DNA from: JBLIRR01 sp049472395
Lineage (GTDB): Bacteria; SZUA-182; DTGQ01; JBLIRR01
Reading direction: 5' to 3'
Assembly: GCA_049472395.1 (NCBI GenBank)
Contig: JBLIRR010000054.1
Coordinates: 1-38,476, forward strand
Length of the DNA: 38,476 nt
Shown: piece by piece, positions 25,350-34,150 of the stretch
How positions within the stretch are numbered: the first letter of the stretch is position 1
How the letters are laid out: each line of letters starts with the position of its first letter
The notes under the pieces: model-generated
Databases searched by the model: none
What the model saw: the letters and a program-made list of their open reading frames with translations, nothing else
What the model was told of the DNA's origin: nothing
Position numbers and translations under genes: made by a program

Positions 25350-27047
25350 TTAAGAATATTCTGCTACGGTAACTCTTTCAATCTCATCAATGGTTGTACA
25401 GCCGTTGAGAACTTTCTTGAGCCCGTCATAACGCATTGTTCGATAGCCTGTCTTTTTAGCAGCTTTTATGAGCTTATCCAGCCTGGCATTTCTACTCACT
25501 AAATATCTCATCTCTTCTGAAACAGTGGTAATTTCGTGAATAGGAATGCGACCAAAATAGCCGGTATTCCCACATTTCTCACAACCTCTCCCCCGATAAA
25601 AGGGAACATCACGAATGCCTTCCTCATAAAAATATTTTCTTAAGATCGCTTTCCCCGGATCATAAGATTCCTTGCACTTATCACAAATTTTAGCAACTAA
25701 CCGCTGGGATAGTATCCCAATCAGAGACGGAGCAACCATATAGGGCTCAACCCCAATTTCCACTAATCTGGTCACTGCCTGAATAGCTGTGTTTGTATGG
25801 AGTGTAGATAAAACCAAATGGCCTGTCAGTGCTGCTTCAGAGGCGATTTTAGCTGTCTTAGCATCGCGGATTTCACCTATAAGTATTACATCCGGGTCCT
25901 GCCGCAGTATAGAGCGCAAAATTTGGTTAAAATCAAGACCAATTTTAGGATCAACTTGTATCTGAGTAATACTTTGAATTCTATATTCAATAGGATCCTC
26001 TATAGTTATTATATTTTTCTCGGGTGAATTTATCCTGTTGAGTATAGCGTATAAGGTGGTGGTCTTACCAGACCCAGTAGGGCCGGTTACAAAAAAAACT
26101 CCATTTGGATTAAAGATTATCTTTTTGAGGGGCTTAAGTATCCTCTTGGAAATATACATAGATTCCAAGCTATCAACATCCCTGCCATGGAGTAATCCTA
26201 ATACTCGCAACACGATCTTTTCACCAAAAATTGTTGGAATGGAAGAAATCCTGAAATCTAATTTATCCACACCTATTTTATAGGCAATACGGCCATCCTG
26301 TGGGCGCCGTCTTTCGGCAATGTCCATTTTCCCTAATATCTTAATTCTTGATACAAGAGCCTGATGAATCGCTATGCGAAACTGTAATACATCGCGCATA
26401 AGACCATCCACCCTAAACCGAACTAACATCGAATCTTCCTTAGGCTCTATATGTATATCGCTGGCTCTCTCCCGCAAGGCATAATAAATGATAGAATCAA
26501 AAAGTTTAACTACTTCCATGGCTTGGGAAAGGGCCTCCGCCTTCTCCTGTGGTGAAAGAGTATCATCAATGACCAGACCTGATAAGGTGAGTTCATCTAT
26601 ATACTGCTCTATCGTCATCTTAGTTTGATAACAAATTGCTATAGCGGACTCTATTTCTCTCGGCAAACTGAAAACAGGGCTTATTCTCATCCCAATCATC
26701 TGTTCTAATTCATTAATTAATTGCAGGTCCAGGGGATCAGCCATAGAAACTGTCACCACATCTCCAAAGCGATACAAGGTCAAAACCATTCGCTGGCGGG
26801 CGAAGCTTTCAGGCAGCAGACTGCTTATTTCCCCTTTGGCTTGCGTCTGGCAGGGATTCACATATGCTACATTAATGGATTTACTCCATAATTCGCACGC
26901 CTTATCCTTAGAGAGCACCTTCTGATCGATTATCTCTTCTAACATTTTTATAGTACCGTGGTCATGATTTTGGATAAGCTCCTCTATAATATCCGAGGAT
27001 ACTAATTTAGACTCCTGGAGCAGTTCAATAAAATTATTATTTTCCAT
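25350..27047 (-). CDS. GspE/PilB-type secretion or pilus assembly ATPase
   Basis: A 565-residue hexameric motor ATPase. The N-terminal MshEN/T2SSE_N-like domain includes SLLPESFARQRMVLTLYRFGDVVTVSMADP style sequence (about 76-140). The motor has ASDIHIEP, Walker A GPTGSGKTT (322-329), the Asp box ITIEDPIEYR, Walker B LIGEIRDAKTAKIA and His box LSTLHTN. The tetracysteine zinc motif is complete (CDKCKES ... CEKCGNTGYFGR). It powers type II secretion or type IV pilus extension from the cytoplasm. It overlaps the zinc-ribbon gene by 11 bp and ends an operon of phosphorelay genes. Confidence 0.92.
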   Translation of the reverse strand: MENNNFIELLQESKLVSSDIIEELIQNHDHGTIKMLEEIIDQKVLSKDKACELWSKSINVAYVNPCQTQAKGEISSLLPESFARQRMVLTLYRFGDVVTVSMADPLDLQLINELEQMIGMRISPVFSLPREIESAIAICYQTKMTIEQYIDELTLSGLVIDDTLSPQEKAEALSQAMEVVKLFDSIIYYALRERASDIHIEPKEDSMLVRFRVDGLMRDVLQFRIAIHQALVSRIKILGKMDIAERRRPQDGRIAYKIGVDKLDFRISSIPTIFGEKIVLRVLGLLHGRDVDSLESMYISKRILKPLKKIIFNPNGVFFVTGPTGSGKTTTLYAILNRINSPEKNIITIEDPIEYRIQSITQIQVDPKIGLDFNQILRSILRQDPDVILIGEIRDAKTAKIASEAALTGHLVLSTLHTNTAIQAVTRLVEIGVEPYMVAPSLIGILSQRLVAKICDKCKESYDPGKAILRKYFYEEGIRDVPFYRGRGCEKCGNTGYFGRIPIHEITTVSEEMRYLVSRNARLDKLIKAAKKTGYRTMRYDGLKKVLNGCTTIDEIERVTVAEYS

Positions 27048-27429
27048 TCTCGACTTTTTGGCTCCTTTTCTTCTTAAATAACTCTTTTATTCTGTCTTGG
27101 CTAAGAATTTCATTTTTTTTACGCATTGGATAGGAGTAGAGCTTATCACTTTTGGCCTCATCTAAAATCTTCGGCAGGAAATATTTTCCTGGGTATTCAC
27201 TTGAGGAGGAAAGCGCGCCCTTGGGTTGACTGTCTTTAAGATCCTCCAATGACGAGCCGCAGTATGCACAATAGGATGCCCTGAATAAATTTACATGACC
27301 ACAATGACAAGTTTTGGTTAGAAAAGCCTGCCCGCATATACTGCAAAACCTTCTGGCTGGCAAAGATACATGCTTACAAGTAGTTTTTTTTTTTCTGTCC
27401 CCATCTTTTTTATTTGTGGGATATATCAT
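27037..27429 (-). CDS. Small zinc-ribbon protein
   Basis: A 130-residue protein whose N-terminal half contains paired CxxC-type ligands: CKHVSLPARRFCSICGQ, CHCG and YCAYCGSS, typical of double zinc ribbons. The C-terminal half is charged (KKNEILSQDRIKELFKKKRSQKVENGK) with no known domain. It overlaps the response regulator upstream (ATGA) and the GspE/PilB gene downstream, so it is probably translated with them and may link signalling to the motor ATPase. Confidence 0.75.
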   Translation of the reverse strand: MIYPTNKKDGDRKKKTTCKHVSLPARRFCSICGQAFLTKTCHCGHVNLFRASYCAYCGSSLEDLKDSQPKGALSSSSEYPGKYFLPKILDEAKSDKLYSYPMRKKNEILSQDRIKELFKKKRSQKVENGK

Positions 27430-27794
27430 CCTAAAAGCTCCTCAATACTCTGGATGATTTCCTCCTGAGGAGAATCCTTCCTGATGAAGTCTGATGCGCC
27501 TAATGCTAAACATTTCTCCACTACTTCTCTATTTGCCAACGATGTTAACATAATTACTTTGGCCTCGGGAGAAATGGCTATAATCTTCTCTAATGCCTTT
27601 AGCCCATTCATAATCGGCATATTAATGTCTAAAAGTATTATCTGTGGATGATATTCTCTTAACAAAGAAATCCCCTCTTCTCCATTTTGAGCCCGGTGGA
27701 TTTCTTCAAATCCCATCTTTTTTAAAATAAAATATAATAACCTTCTAATATGGACCTCGTCATCAATTATGAGAATGGGTGGTTTTTTACTCAT
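27426..27794 (-). CDS. Single-domain CheY-like response regulator
   Basis: A 122-residue receiver with all the conserved residues: acidic pair IIDDE (Asp11, Asp12), phosphoacceptor Asp56 in IILLDINMP, Thr in VIMLTS and Lys in FIRKDSP. It has no output domain, so it acts by binding a partner or passing phosphate in a relay. It is coupled to the zinc-ribbon gene (ATGA overlap) and lies 57 bp after the receiver-kinase gene. Confidence 0.92.
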   Translation of the reverse strand: MSKKPPILIIDDEVHIRRLLYFILKKMGFEEIHRAQNGEEGISLLREYHPQIILLDINMPIMNGLKALEKIIAISPEAKVIMLTSLANREVVEKCLALGASDFIRKDSPQEEIIQSIEELLG

Positions 27795-27851
27795 TTCTTT
27801 TATTATCCTTTATCAATCGCCACTGATTATTTCCTATTTATTAAGCCCTGA

Positions 27852-28964
27852 TTAAAAAGAAACGATAAATTCGCTTCCCTTTCCAGGCTCACTATTGACT
27901 ATGATGGTACCATTATGGGCATCCATAATCTTTTTACAAATGGCTAAGCCTAACCCTGTACTACTTTCTCCATCAGTAGGTTGAACGCTTGTCCGTCCAA
28001 GGTCCTGAAACAATTTATTTTGTTCATTGAGAGGGATCCCCTGCCCCTGGTCCTTTACTGAGATAATTGTTTTATTGTTTACCATTTCTGTTGAAACCCA
28101 AATAGTAAGATTGGGAGGTGAGAATTTAATGGCATTATTGATAAGGTTATCAAGAACCTGTTTGATCCGTTTCGCATCAAATAACAAAGTCTCGGGGATC
28201 TCCTTACTTTCAGATTTTATGTCTATATTCTTCTTCTTTGCAGTTATTCTATTGAGGTGAACTACCTGAGCAATAGCGTTTGTAAGATTATTTGGTCCAA
28301 TTTCAAGTCGTAATTTGCCGGATTCAATTATGGACACATCGAGCAGATCATTAAGCAAACTTAACATTGAGGAAGAAATTGTATAGATTGTTTCGGCTAA
28401 ATCCTCCTGATCATCATTCAACTCACCAAGATCTTTGTTATGGAGCAGTTCAGCGAAGCCGCGAATCGATACAAGGGGGTTGCGAAGATCATGGGCAGCT
28501 ATCCCAAGGATTTTATTCTTAAAATCAATCATTTCGACTAATCTTTTCTGTTCTTTTTCAAGATCTCTATGAGCCCACAACAATTTATCCTCCAGATTAA
28601 TTATTCTTTCACCTGTAAGTATGCGCATCTTAAGCTCATCATAGTAGAAAGGTTTTACTATATAATCATCCGCTCCTGCTTTCAGGCCTGACACAATGTC
28701 ACCGGCCTTTGCCTTTGAAGTGAGAAGAATGATATATAAATAATGGCTTGTCATATATTCTCGAATCCTTTGGCATAGTGTAGTGCCATCTATCACCGGC
28801 ATCATCCAGTCAATTATACAAATTCGAATATCCTCATCTTTTTCTATCCATTTCCATGCCTTAAACCCATCTGTGACATAAATAGGCTCATATCCTAAAT
28901 CCTCAGCAGCCTTTTTTAAAACATCATGGATAATTAAATCATCATCAGCAATTAATATTTTCAT
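27852..28964 (-). CDS. Receiver-histidine kinase hybrid
   Basis: A 370-residue protein with an N-terminal receiver (Asp52 in CIIDWMMPVIDG), a coiled-coil linker, a HisKA domain with the phospho-His in LGIAAHDLRNPLVS (His158), and a HATPase domain with N box DNLINNAIKFS, G1 DQGQGIP and G2 TGLGLAICKKI. It has no membrane segment, so it is cytoplasmic. I chose the ATG at 28964, preceded by AGAGAG; an in-frame ATG at 29000 would overlap the preceding gene by 56 bp instead of 20. It probably relays phosphate with its two neighbours. Confidence 0.9.
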   Translation of the reverse strand: MKILIADDDLIIHDVLKKAAEDLGYEPIYVTDGFKAWKWIEKDEDIRICIIDWMMPVIDGTTLCQRIREYMTSHYLYIILLTSKAKAGDIVSGLKAGADDYIVKPFYYDELKMRILTGERIINLEDKLLWAHRDLEKEQKRLVEMIDFKNKILGIAAHDLRNPLVSIRGFAELLHNKDLGELNDDQEDLAETIYTISSSMLSLLNDLLDVSIIESGKLRLEIGPNNLTNAIAQVVHLNRITAKKKNIDIKSESKEIPETLLFDAKRIKQVLDNLINNAIKFSPPNLTIWVSTEMVNNKTIISVKDQGQGIPLNEQNKLFQDLGRTSVQPTDGESSTGLGLAICKKIMDAHNGTIIVNSEPGKGSEFIVSF

Positions 28965-29814
28965 TATCTCTCTGCTTCTCCCACCCAGGTTCGGATACAA
29001 ATTGCTTTACTCTCTCTAATTCTTCCGTTAATAAGGCTAATACGGTTTTTGCCTCATCCGGTTCCTCATTCGCATCTATCTCTTCAAGCCTGTCCGCAAG
29101 CTCATAGGTTTTCTCTGCTCCAATCATCCCGATCGATCCCTTCAGGCGGTGAGCTGCCCTATTCAACTGTTCCACGTTAGAATCCGAAAGTGCCCTTTGC
29201 ATTTCCTCTATTTCCATTGGATAAAAGCTCATAACTCTGCTCACCATTTTTTTAAGTAATTCTATATTTCCATCGACTATTGAGTAGGCCATTTCCAAAT
29301 TGATAGGCAATCCTTCTGTTTTAGATTCTGAGACTTCAGATTGGACTTTCTTGGGAGATGTGAGAATTTGACCTTTTAAAAGATTATCTATTGTCTCCAA
29401 TAAATCTTTTGCACTAATCGGTTTGGTGAGATAGAAATCCATCCCTGCCTTGAGACACTTTTCTTTGTCTTTTCCCTTTATACTGGCTGTCATGCCAATA
29501 ATGGGAATATGGCAACCAACTGCCTTTTCCTCCTCACGGATAATCCTGGTCACTTCTAAGCCATTTATACCCATCATGTGCACATCCATTAAAATCAAAT
29601 CAAAGCGGGCCCTGAATTTGCGCCCCTCTTCAGGGGAGCCCCCATCGCCTATGCCCAGTATTTTTAAGGCTTGTTCACCGCTATCAGCAATCTCCACTGA
29701 ACAATCAGGCCCCCCAAGATTTTTTTTTAATATTTGAGCAATTACCTTTTGATTAACAATACTGTCATCGACGAGAAGGATATGTAATCTCTCAAAAGAT
29801 TCGTTTGTCGTCAT
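28945..29814 (-). CDS. Response regulator with C-terminal Hpt domain
   Basis: A 289-residue protein: receiver (LVDDS, phosphoacceptor Asp in DLILMDVHMMGINGLE, IGMTAS, LTKPIS) followed by a histidine phosphotransfer domain (LNRAAHRLKGSIGMIGA, with the relay His). Receiver plus Hpt is a classic phosphorelay intermediate. The ATG at 29814 is 12 bp from AGGAG; a GTG three codons earlier (29823) is 3 bp from it, so the exact start is open. It is the first gene of the operon that ends with the GspE/PilB ATPase. Confidence 0.9.
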   Translation of the reverse strand: MTTNESFERLHILLVDDSIVNQKVIAQILKKNLGGPDCSVEIADSGEQALKILGIGDGGSPEEGRKFRARFDLILMDVHMMGINGLEVTRIIREEEKAVGCHIPIIGMTASIKGKDKEKCLKAGMDFYLTKPISAKDLLETIDNLLKGQILTSPKKVQSEVSESKTEGLPINLEMAYSIVDGNIELLKKMVSRVMSFYPMEIEEMQRALSDSNVEQLNRAAHRLKGSIGMIGAEKTYELADRLEEIDANEEPDEAKTVLALLTEELERVKQFVSEPGWEKQRDNENINC

Positions 29815-30027
29815 CTTGATCACTCACTCCTATTGAGGGATTAACTATATTATTTTAATTTTATTGTTTTTTTCGGCAACAATCAGTATGCTCTTCGGAT
29901 ATTATTATCACCCTTTATTTTGATTATTTTTTTGGTGTATACCCTCTTTTCTGCAAAATTTTATTTAAAATTATAGAAAAATTATAATCATTCTATTTCA
30001 ATGATTCAAAAGCAAAAGCCTATCAAT

Positions 30028-30042
30028 TGACGAAATTTGTCA
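30028..30042. promoter_or_regulatory. Candidate activator-binding site, copy A
   Basis: TGACGAAATTTGTCA is a near-palindrome (TGAC-N7-GTCA) 70 bp upstream of the -24 box, a normal distance for a sigma-54 enhancer-binding protein. It is conserved in copy B at 35803 with one internal change. Confidence 0.5.
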
Positions 30043-30111
30043 CCTCAGGACAAAAATTGTTTTACCATAAAGTAAAAACAATAAGTTATGAGGCGCCACT
30101 GATTGTTTTTT

Positions 30112-30127
30112 TGGCATTAGTCTTGCT
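30112..30127 (+). promoter_or_regulatory. Sigma-54 promoter of the GH99/phosphoesterase lipoprotein gene
   Basis: TGGCAT-TAGTC-TTGCT has GG and GC 10 bp apart, a near-consensus -24/-12 element. It is conserved in the second cassette. The start of transcription would be near 30138, giving a leader of about 250 nt before the ATG at 30389. Confidence 0.75.
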
Positions 30128-30388
30128 GCAAATAGTATATAGCGTATATGAAAATTTAATCGCAGGATAGCTTTGATGAAAAGGGGAATGGAATATGAGA
30201 TAAGGTACTTATACACCGTTTCAAAGGCTTTGAGAAATAAAATCCAAGTAATGTACATAGTGTAGTAAATATCGAGAGAATGATTGCCTATAAAGAGTAA
30301 GCCCGGAGTTGGATAATATGAGGAATGAGTCTGAAAGGGACGCTATTAGCAGCTAATAAATTGTACGTTATAAGGAAAGGATTCAACC

Positions 30389-32488
30389 ATGAAACGGTTT
30401 TTTAGACTGTCCATGATAAAGCTTCTGAAACTTAAATGGATAACCATTGTGTTATTACTCATTGCCATTTTTGCATGTTATCCGCCCGGTCTATTGGGCC
30501 CATCGCTGTCTATGCCCAAGACAACTTATGACGTGAATGAAACTATCGTTGTTCACTACTCCAACCTTCCACCCAATTCTACAAATTGGGTTGGTATTTA
30601 TGTTGCGGGAACTTCTCACAAAGCATGTCTGCAGTATATCTACTCAGATGGAGGCACGGATGGTACAATGGAATTCGATGGCGTGTCCATCCCCGGCGAG
30701 TATGAGGCTCGTCTGTTCTTTAATGACTCATACAACCTTGAGTACCAGGTTTCATTTACTGTCAGTGGCGGTAACCAAAGCCCAACCGATACGGACCTTG
30801 AAACGGACACAGATAATGATACAAACACTGAAACGGACACAGATACTGAGACGGATACCGATACAGACACAGATACCAGCCAAACAAACTCATTGACATT
30901 TCCGATACGTGGGGCCTTCTATTATCCTTGGTTCCCGGAAACGTGGACAGTTGGTGAGGAACACGTATTTTACGACGTGGCTCAAGGGTATTACAGAAGT
31001 GATGATTCTGCTGTGATTGATCAACACATCAGGGATATGGACTACGCCAAAATCGATGTGGCTATCGCCTCGTGGTGGGGAGTCGGCACCCACGATGAAG
31101 AAACTCGAATTCCGTTGCTGTTGAATCGAACAGAAGCTTTAGGATCCAATTTGAAATGGACTTTCTACTATGAAGATGAAGGTTTTGGCGACCCGAGCGT
31201 CGGAGTGCTGCAGGCCGATCTTGCCTACTTAATGGAGAACTACGCCTGCTCTCCAGTGTTTGCCCGCGTCAATGGCAAGCCGGTTATTTTTGTATACAAT
31301 GCCGATGATCAGGATTGTGAAGTGGCCAGTCGCTGGGCACAGGCCAGCAAAGGCGAGTGGTACGTGGTGCTCAAGGTCTTTGGTGGATTTAGGGATTGCG
31401 TTGATCAACCTGACTGCTGGCATCAATACGGCCCAGGCAGTCCGGCACAGCAACATTCCGGATATTCGTATGTTATCTCACCTGGATTCTGGCGAGCAGA
31501 CCAGGAAACACCACTGTTGGCCCGCGATGCGGACCGTTGGTATCAGAACATACGCGACATGGTGGCCTCCCAAGAGCCCTGGCAGCTGATCACGACCTTC
31601 AACGAGTGGGGTGAGGGGACCGCTGTTGAGCCAGCTAGAGAGTGGGAGAGTGATTCAGGCTATGGTATATTCTTGGACGCTTTGCACAGTGATGGAGTTG
31701 CGGATGCCGGCTCCGATTCAGAGGCCGACTCCGATGGAAATACCGATGATGACGGTGTCGCCATCATCACTGCAAGCGGAGAGTATGTTGAGCATGATGA
31801 GACCAAGGAGATGGCTTTCGATGGTGATGACCTCACCAAGTGGCTTACCTTTGAAAACTCAGGGTGGATTCAATACGATTTTCCTGGAGACACGGCTAAG
31901 ATTATCAAGGGGTATAGCATTACTTCAGCCAATGACTTCCCGGAGCGAGATCCAAAAGTCTGGAGCTTCAATGGCTCTAATGATGGCACAAATTGGACAA
32001 CATTAGATGAGCGCTCCAACGAGTGTTTCTCAAGTCGTTTCCAAAAGAGAGTCTTCCGGGTCAACAACAACAGTGCTTACAAGATGTATAGATTTGATAT
32101 TTCTGCCATTAGATATCCTTTGGAAAATATTTTGCAGATTGCTGAGATTGAGCTGTTCGAAGATGGCAGCAGCGGAATCGAACCCGGAGAAGAAGGTAAT
32201 TGCAGCGATGGAACGGGGGTGGTAGACGAGTCTGCTTTTACTATTGGGGTGATTCCCGATACACAGAAATTATCTGAGTCTGATAGCGGTGGAGAGCTGA
32301 TTAAGGCCATGAACCAGTTCTTCGTGGACAGAAAAGAAGATTTGAATGTCAAGTTTGTCATTGCCCTAGGAGATATGACCGAAAATGGGGATGTCGATAG
32401 TGAATGGGCACGGGTAAGAGAGGCGTTTGATGTTTTCCCCCTGTGGGAATACCCTATGCACCCTGCCAGGGAAACCATGACAATATAA
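30389..32488 (+). CDS. Lipoprotein with GH99-like, F5/8-type C and metallophosphoesterase domains (frameshifted at its 3' end)
   Basis: A 699-residue product. After a lipoprotein signal (IAIFAC lipobox near residue 30) come an Ig-like domain (about 38-130), a Thr/Asp repeat linker (133-165), a GH99-like domain (FYYPWF ... TTFNEWGEGTAVEPA, about 170-440), a second acidic linker and an F5/8-type C (discoidin) domain (about 455-590). The chain then enters a metallophosphoesterase domain (IGVIPDTQ, ALGDMTENGD). The frame is lost within a TTTTCCCCC run near 32434-32442, and translation ends at 32488. The natural continuation is in the next frame. It is probably a surface polysaccharide-active protein; the gene may now be inactive. 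Confidence 0.75.
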   Translation: MKRFFRLSMIKLLKLKWITIVLLLIAIFACYPPGLLGPSLSMPKTTYDVNETIVVHYSNLPPNSTNWVGIYVAGTSHKACLQYIYSDGGTDGTMEFDGVSIPGEYEARLFFNDSYNLEYQVSFTVSGGNQSPTDTDLETDTDNDTNTETDTDTETDTDTDTDTSQTNSLTFPIRGAFYYPWFPETWTVGEEHVFYDVAQGYYRSDDSAVIDQHIRDMDYAKIDVAIASWWGVGTHDEETRIPLLLNRTEALGSNLKWTFYYEDEGFGDPSVGVLQADLAYLMENYACSPVFARVNGKPVIFVYNADDQDCEVASRWAQASKGEWYVVLKVFGGFRDCVDQPDCWHQYGPGSPAQQHSGYSYVISPGFWRADQETPLLARDADRWYQNIRDMVASQEPWQLITTFNEWGEGTAVEPAREWESDSGYGIFLDALHSDGVADAGSDSEADSDGNTDDDGVAIITASGEYVEHDETKEMAFDGDDLTKWLTFENSGWIQYDFPGDTAKIIKGYSITSANDFPERDPKVWSFNGSNDGTNWTTLDERSNECFSSRFQKRVFRVNNNSAYKMYRFDISAIRYPLENILQIAEIELFEDGSSGIEPGEEGNCSDGTGVVDESAFTIGVIPDTQKLSESDSGGELIKAMNQFFVDRKEDLNVKFVIALGDMTENGDVDSEWARVREAFDVFPLWEYPMHPARETMTI
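30785..30879 (+). repeat. Simple-sequence repeat coding a Thr-Asp/Glu linker
   Basis: Degenerate six-base units of the ACGGAC/ACAGAT type encode alternating Thr-Asp, with some Glu and Asn, between the Ig-like and GH99-like domains. Such repeats are typical of flexible linkers in secreted proteins and can change length by slippage. Confidence 0.8.
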
Positions 32489-32757
32489 ATTCGATCAACG
32501 AGTGGTTTCCAGTGAGTGATTTTGAGAACACGGAAACGTGGGGTGGAAGCATGAACGGCGGTATTGAGAATGCATATTACCTCTTCTCTGCAGGAGGCAT
32601 GGATTTTGTCCTCGTCCTGCTTGAGGAGCCAACCGACGGGAATGCAATAGAGTGGGGCAACGATATTTTTCAAATGCACTCAAACCGGCGAGGTATATTC
32701 GCTGCCCATAATATTCAGCAACTTCTCCCAGTGGATATACCCAGAACCTCATGTTGA
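32437..32757 (+). pseudogene. Metallophosphoesterase fragment in frame +1, continuation of the lipoprotein gene
   Basis: This frame supplies the missing centre of the first phosphoesterase domain: GIPYAPCQGNHDNINS with the metal-binding GNHD motif, then AYYLFSAGGMDFVLVLLEE and FQMHSNRRGIFAAHN. It takes over directly from the upstream frame at the TTTTCCCCC run. Past about 32715 it stops making sense and ends at 32757, while the homologous reading moves to another frame. Confidence 0.75.
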
Positions 32758-32861
32758 CAGACTATCAATGTAGGTCAAATGAAGGGGCCATCGTCCGCTA
32801 TTATACCTTTAAACCAAATGAAGATATGGTCTGTGCCCGAACTTACAATATCACAGAATAG
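32721..32861 (+). pseudogene. Third-frame fragment of the broken phosphoesterase gene, ending in an internal TAG
   Basis: The frame reads NLMLTDYQCRSNEGAIVRYY and TFKPNEDMVCARTYNITE, which fits the end of a calcineurin-like domain and its C-terminal beta-sandwich. It is closed by TAG at 32859-32861, after which the same frame continues AYEEDSDSQFCF. A single CAG-to-TAG change would explain the stop. Confidence 0.65.
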
Positions 32862-33338
32862 GCCTATGAAGAAGATAGTGATTCCCAATTTTGCTTTTTC
32901 TATGACATGGAGCCGCAATCATTCTGCGGCGATGAAGTCCCGCCTCCAGACCCAGTCGAGGAAGAGGGCGAGGCTTGGAAATTCATCATTTATGGTGACA
33001 CCCGAACTAATGATAGGGCTCATCGGAACGTCCTCCGGTCCATAACCAATAACACACCCGACTACCGCTTTCTTATAAATGTAGGTGATGTGGTGGAGGA
33101 TGGTAATAGTGAAAGTCAATGGGAGACCTGGCAGGATGCATGTAATGATATATTAGGTGGTACCGGACAAAATAATGTTCCTCCCAAATATATGGCTGTC
33201 CCAGGAAACCATGATAATCTTGAAGATAGTGATGGACGTCGCAACTGGCTGCAGTTTCTTCCAGGACAGAACGAACAATTCGGCAATAATGGTGCTTTTT
33301 CGTATTCGACTATGAAAATGCCCGGTTTATTATTTTAA
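32862..33338 (+). pseudogene. Second metallophosphoesterase domain, N-terminal fragment
   Basis: After a short acidic linker (EVPPPDPVEEEGEAW) a second calcineurin-like domain begins: KFIIYGDTRTNDRAHRNVL, FLINVGDVVEDGNS and YMAVPGNHDNLEDSDG carry the GDxx, GDxVxxG and GNHD metal motifs. The reading frame is lost at about 33310, where one base appears to be missing (TATTCG-ACTATGAA), and ends at 33338. Confidence 0.75.
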
Positions 33339-33859
33339 ATTCAGATGGTGACATTAATGGTGAACAGCTTAACATGTTGAGAGATGCGATAGATAATAAT
33401 CCCAAAACATGGCTTTTTGCAGTATGGCACCACCCCATATTCCCTTTTGGCGCAAAATCGTATGAGGATCAAATTCATGATGAGTGGGGAATTCCATTAT
33501 ATGAGGGCGGTGCTGATATTATTTTTATGGGACATGCCCATTACTATGTAAGATCTAAAAAGCTTGAACTAAATGGTCAGGAACATCCACTAGTAGATGC
33601 CGAGCGCGGAACCGTTCAAATTATTACCGGCAATGGAGGTGCAAGCCTTTATAGTATAAGCCTTGGCGATAATGAATACATGATGGAGGGATCTACAGAT
33701 GATTATGGGTGTACTGAACTGACTGTTGAAGGAGAGATATTAACCCTTCGACATATTACAGATGATGGCGTTGTAGTTGATGAAGCGATATATCCACCAA
33801 ATCCTAAAAAAGGAAATCCCAACAATAATGGCATCAGACTCAGACGGGATCATCAGTGA
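33310..33859 (+). pseudogene. Second metallophosphoesterase domain, C-terminal fragment
   Basis: Restored in a new frame: YENARFIILNSDGDINGEQL, then WLFAVWHHPIFPFG and IIFMGHAHYYVR, which hold the two His motifs (HHP and GHAHxY) needed for the binuclear metal centre. The domain runs to a beta-sandwich tail (EGEILTLRHITDDG) and ends RLRRDHQ. The longest ATG-initiated part starts at 33374. Together with the three fragments before it, this shows one ancestral gene broken at least four times. Confidence 0.75.
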
Positions 33860-34036
33860 AGTAATTCTGGGGACCCTTCAGCCGATCCCCTCTCGTCGGG
33901 AAGCTTAAGAACGAGAGCGGTGAATCTGCCTGTAAGTGAAGGTGAGGTGACGAGCATAGAGCTGCTGCTCACTCCAGACGCAGAACTCGACGGCCTTCCC
34001 ACCGATCCCACCGTGCTCCATTCCTGGAGCAGGTAG
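33860..34036 (+). pseudogene. Possible remnant of a regulatory-like repeat, in frame after the phosphoesterase stop
   Basis: The frame of the previous fragment stays open for 59 codons past the TGA at 33857. It reads VNLPVSEGEVTSIELLLTPD, which resembles the end of a carboxypeptidase-regulatory-like repeat such as those in the first gene. The GC content is higher than in flanking DNA. This is a weak call based on pattern; 34037-34150 holds nothing I recognise. Confidence 0.35.
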
Positions 34037-34150
34037 AGAGGGAGTATTCTGTTGATCCCGTTATGAGTAAACTGCGCTCTGACAGAAAAGCACTGCAAAG
34101 ACAAACAACCGTACATTTATTTGATAAGTATATACAAAAGGTAAAAAATA

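Larger units (their letters stand above)
30021..30401 (+). repeat. Duplicated promoter-leader cassette, copy A
   Basis: This stretch aligns with 35796-36147 through its whole length, with a few indels. Shared blocks include TATCAATTGACGAAAT, GTCACCTCAGG, GTAAAAACAATA, TGGCATTAG, GATATGAG-type runs, ATATCGAGAGAATG, GGATAATATGAGGAATG and finally AACCATGAAACGGTTTT. The cassette holds an activator-like site, an inverted repeat, a sigma-54 promoter, a leader of about 250 nt and the first four codons of the lipoprotein gene. The preceding 29824-30020 is AT-rich with nothing I can name. Confidence 0.85.

Noticed and set aside
30040..30258. Minus-strand frame of 72 codons inside leader A
   Set aside because: It is not retained in leader B because of indels, whereas the promoter elements are, so it is a chance frame.
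30128..30388. Known c-di-GMP (GEMM) riboswitch in the leader, because of a GGGACGC run
   Set aside because: The surrounding conserved segments of that riboswitch are missing, and the GGGACGC run is not kept in the second copy (AAGACGC).
30785..30879. CRISPR-like or other DNA repeat array
   Set aside because: The units are six-base, in frame and encode a Thr-Asp linker; there are no spacers.
32779..33045. Plus-strand frame of 88 codons within the broken phosphoesterase gene
   Set aside because: It is an out-of-frame shadow; the homologous reading lies in the frame that continues to 33338.
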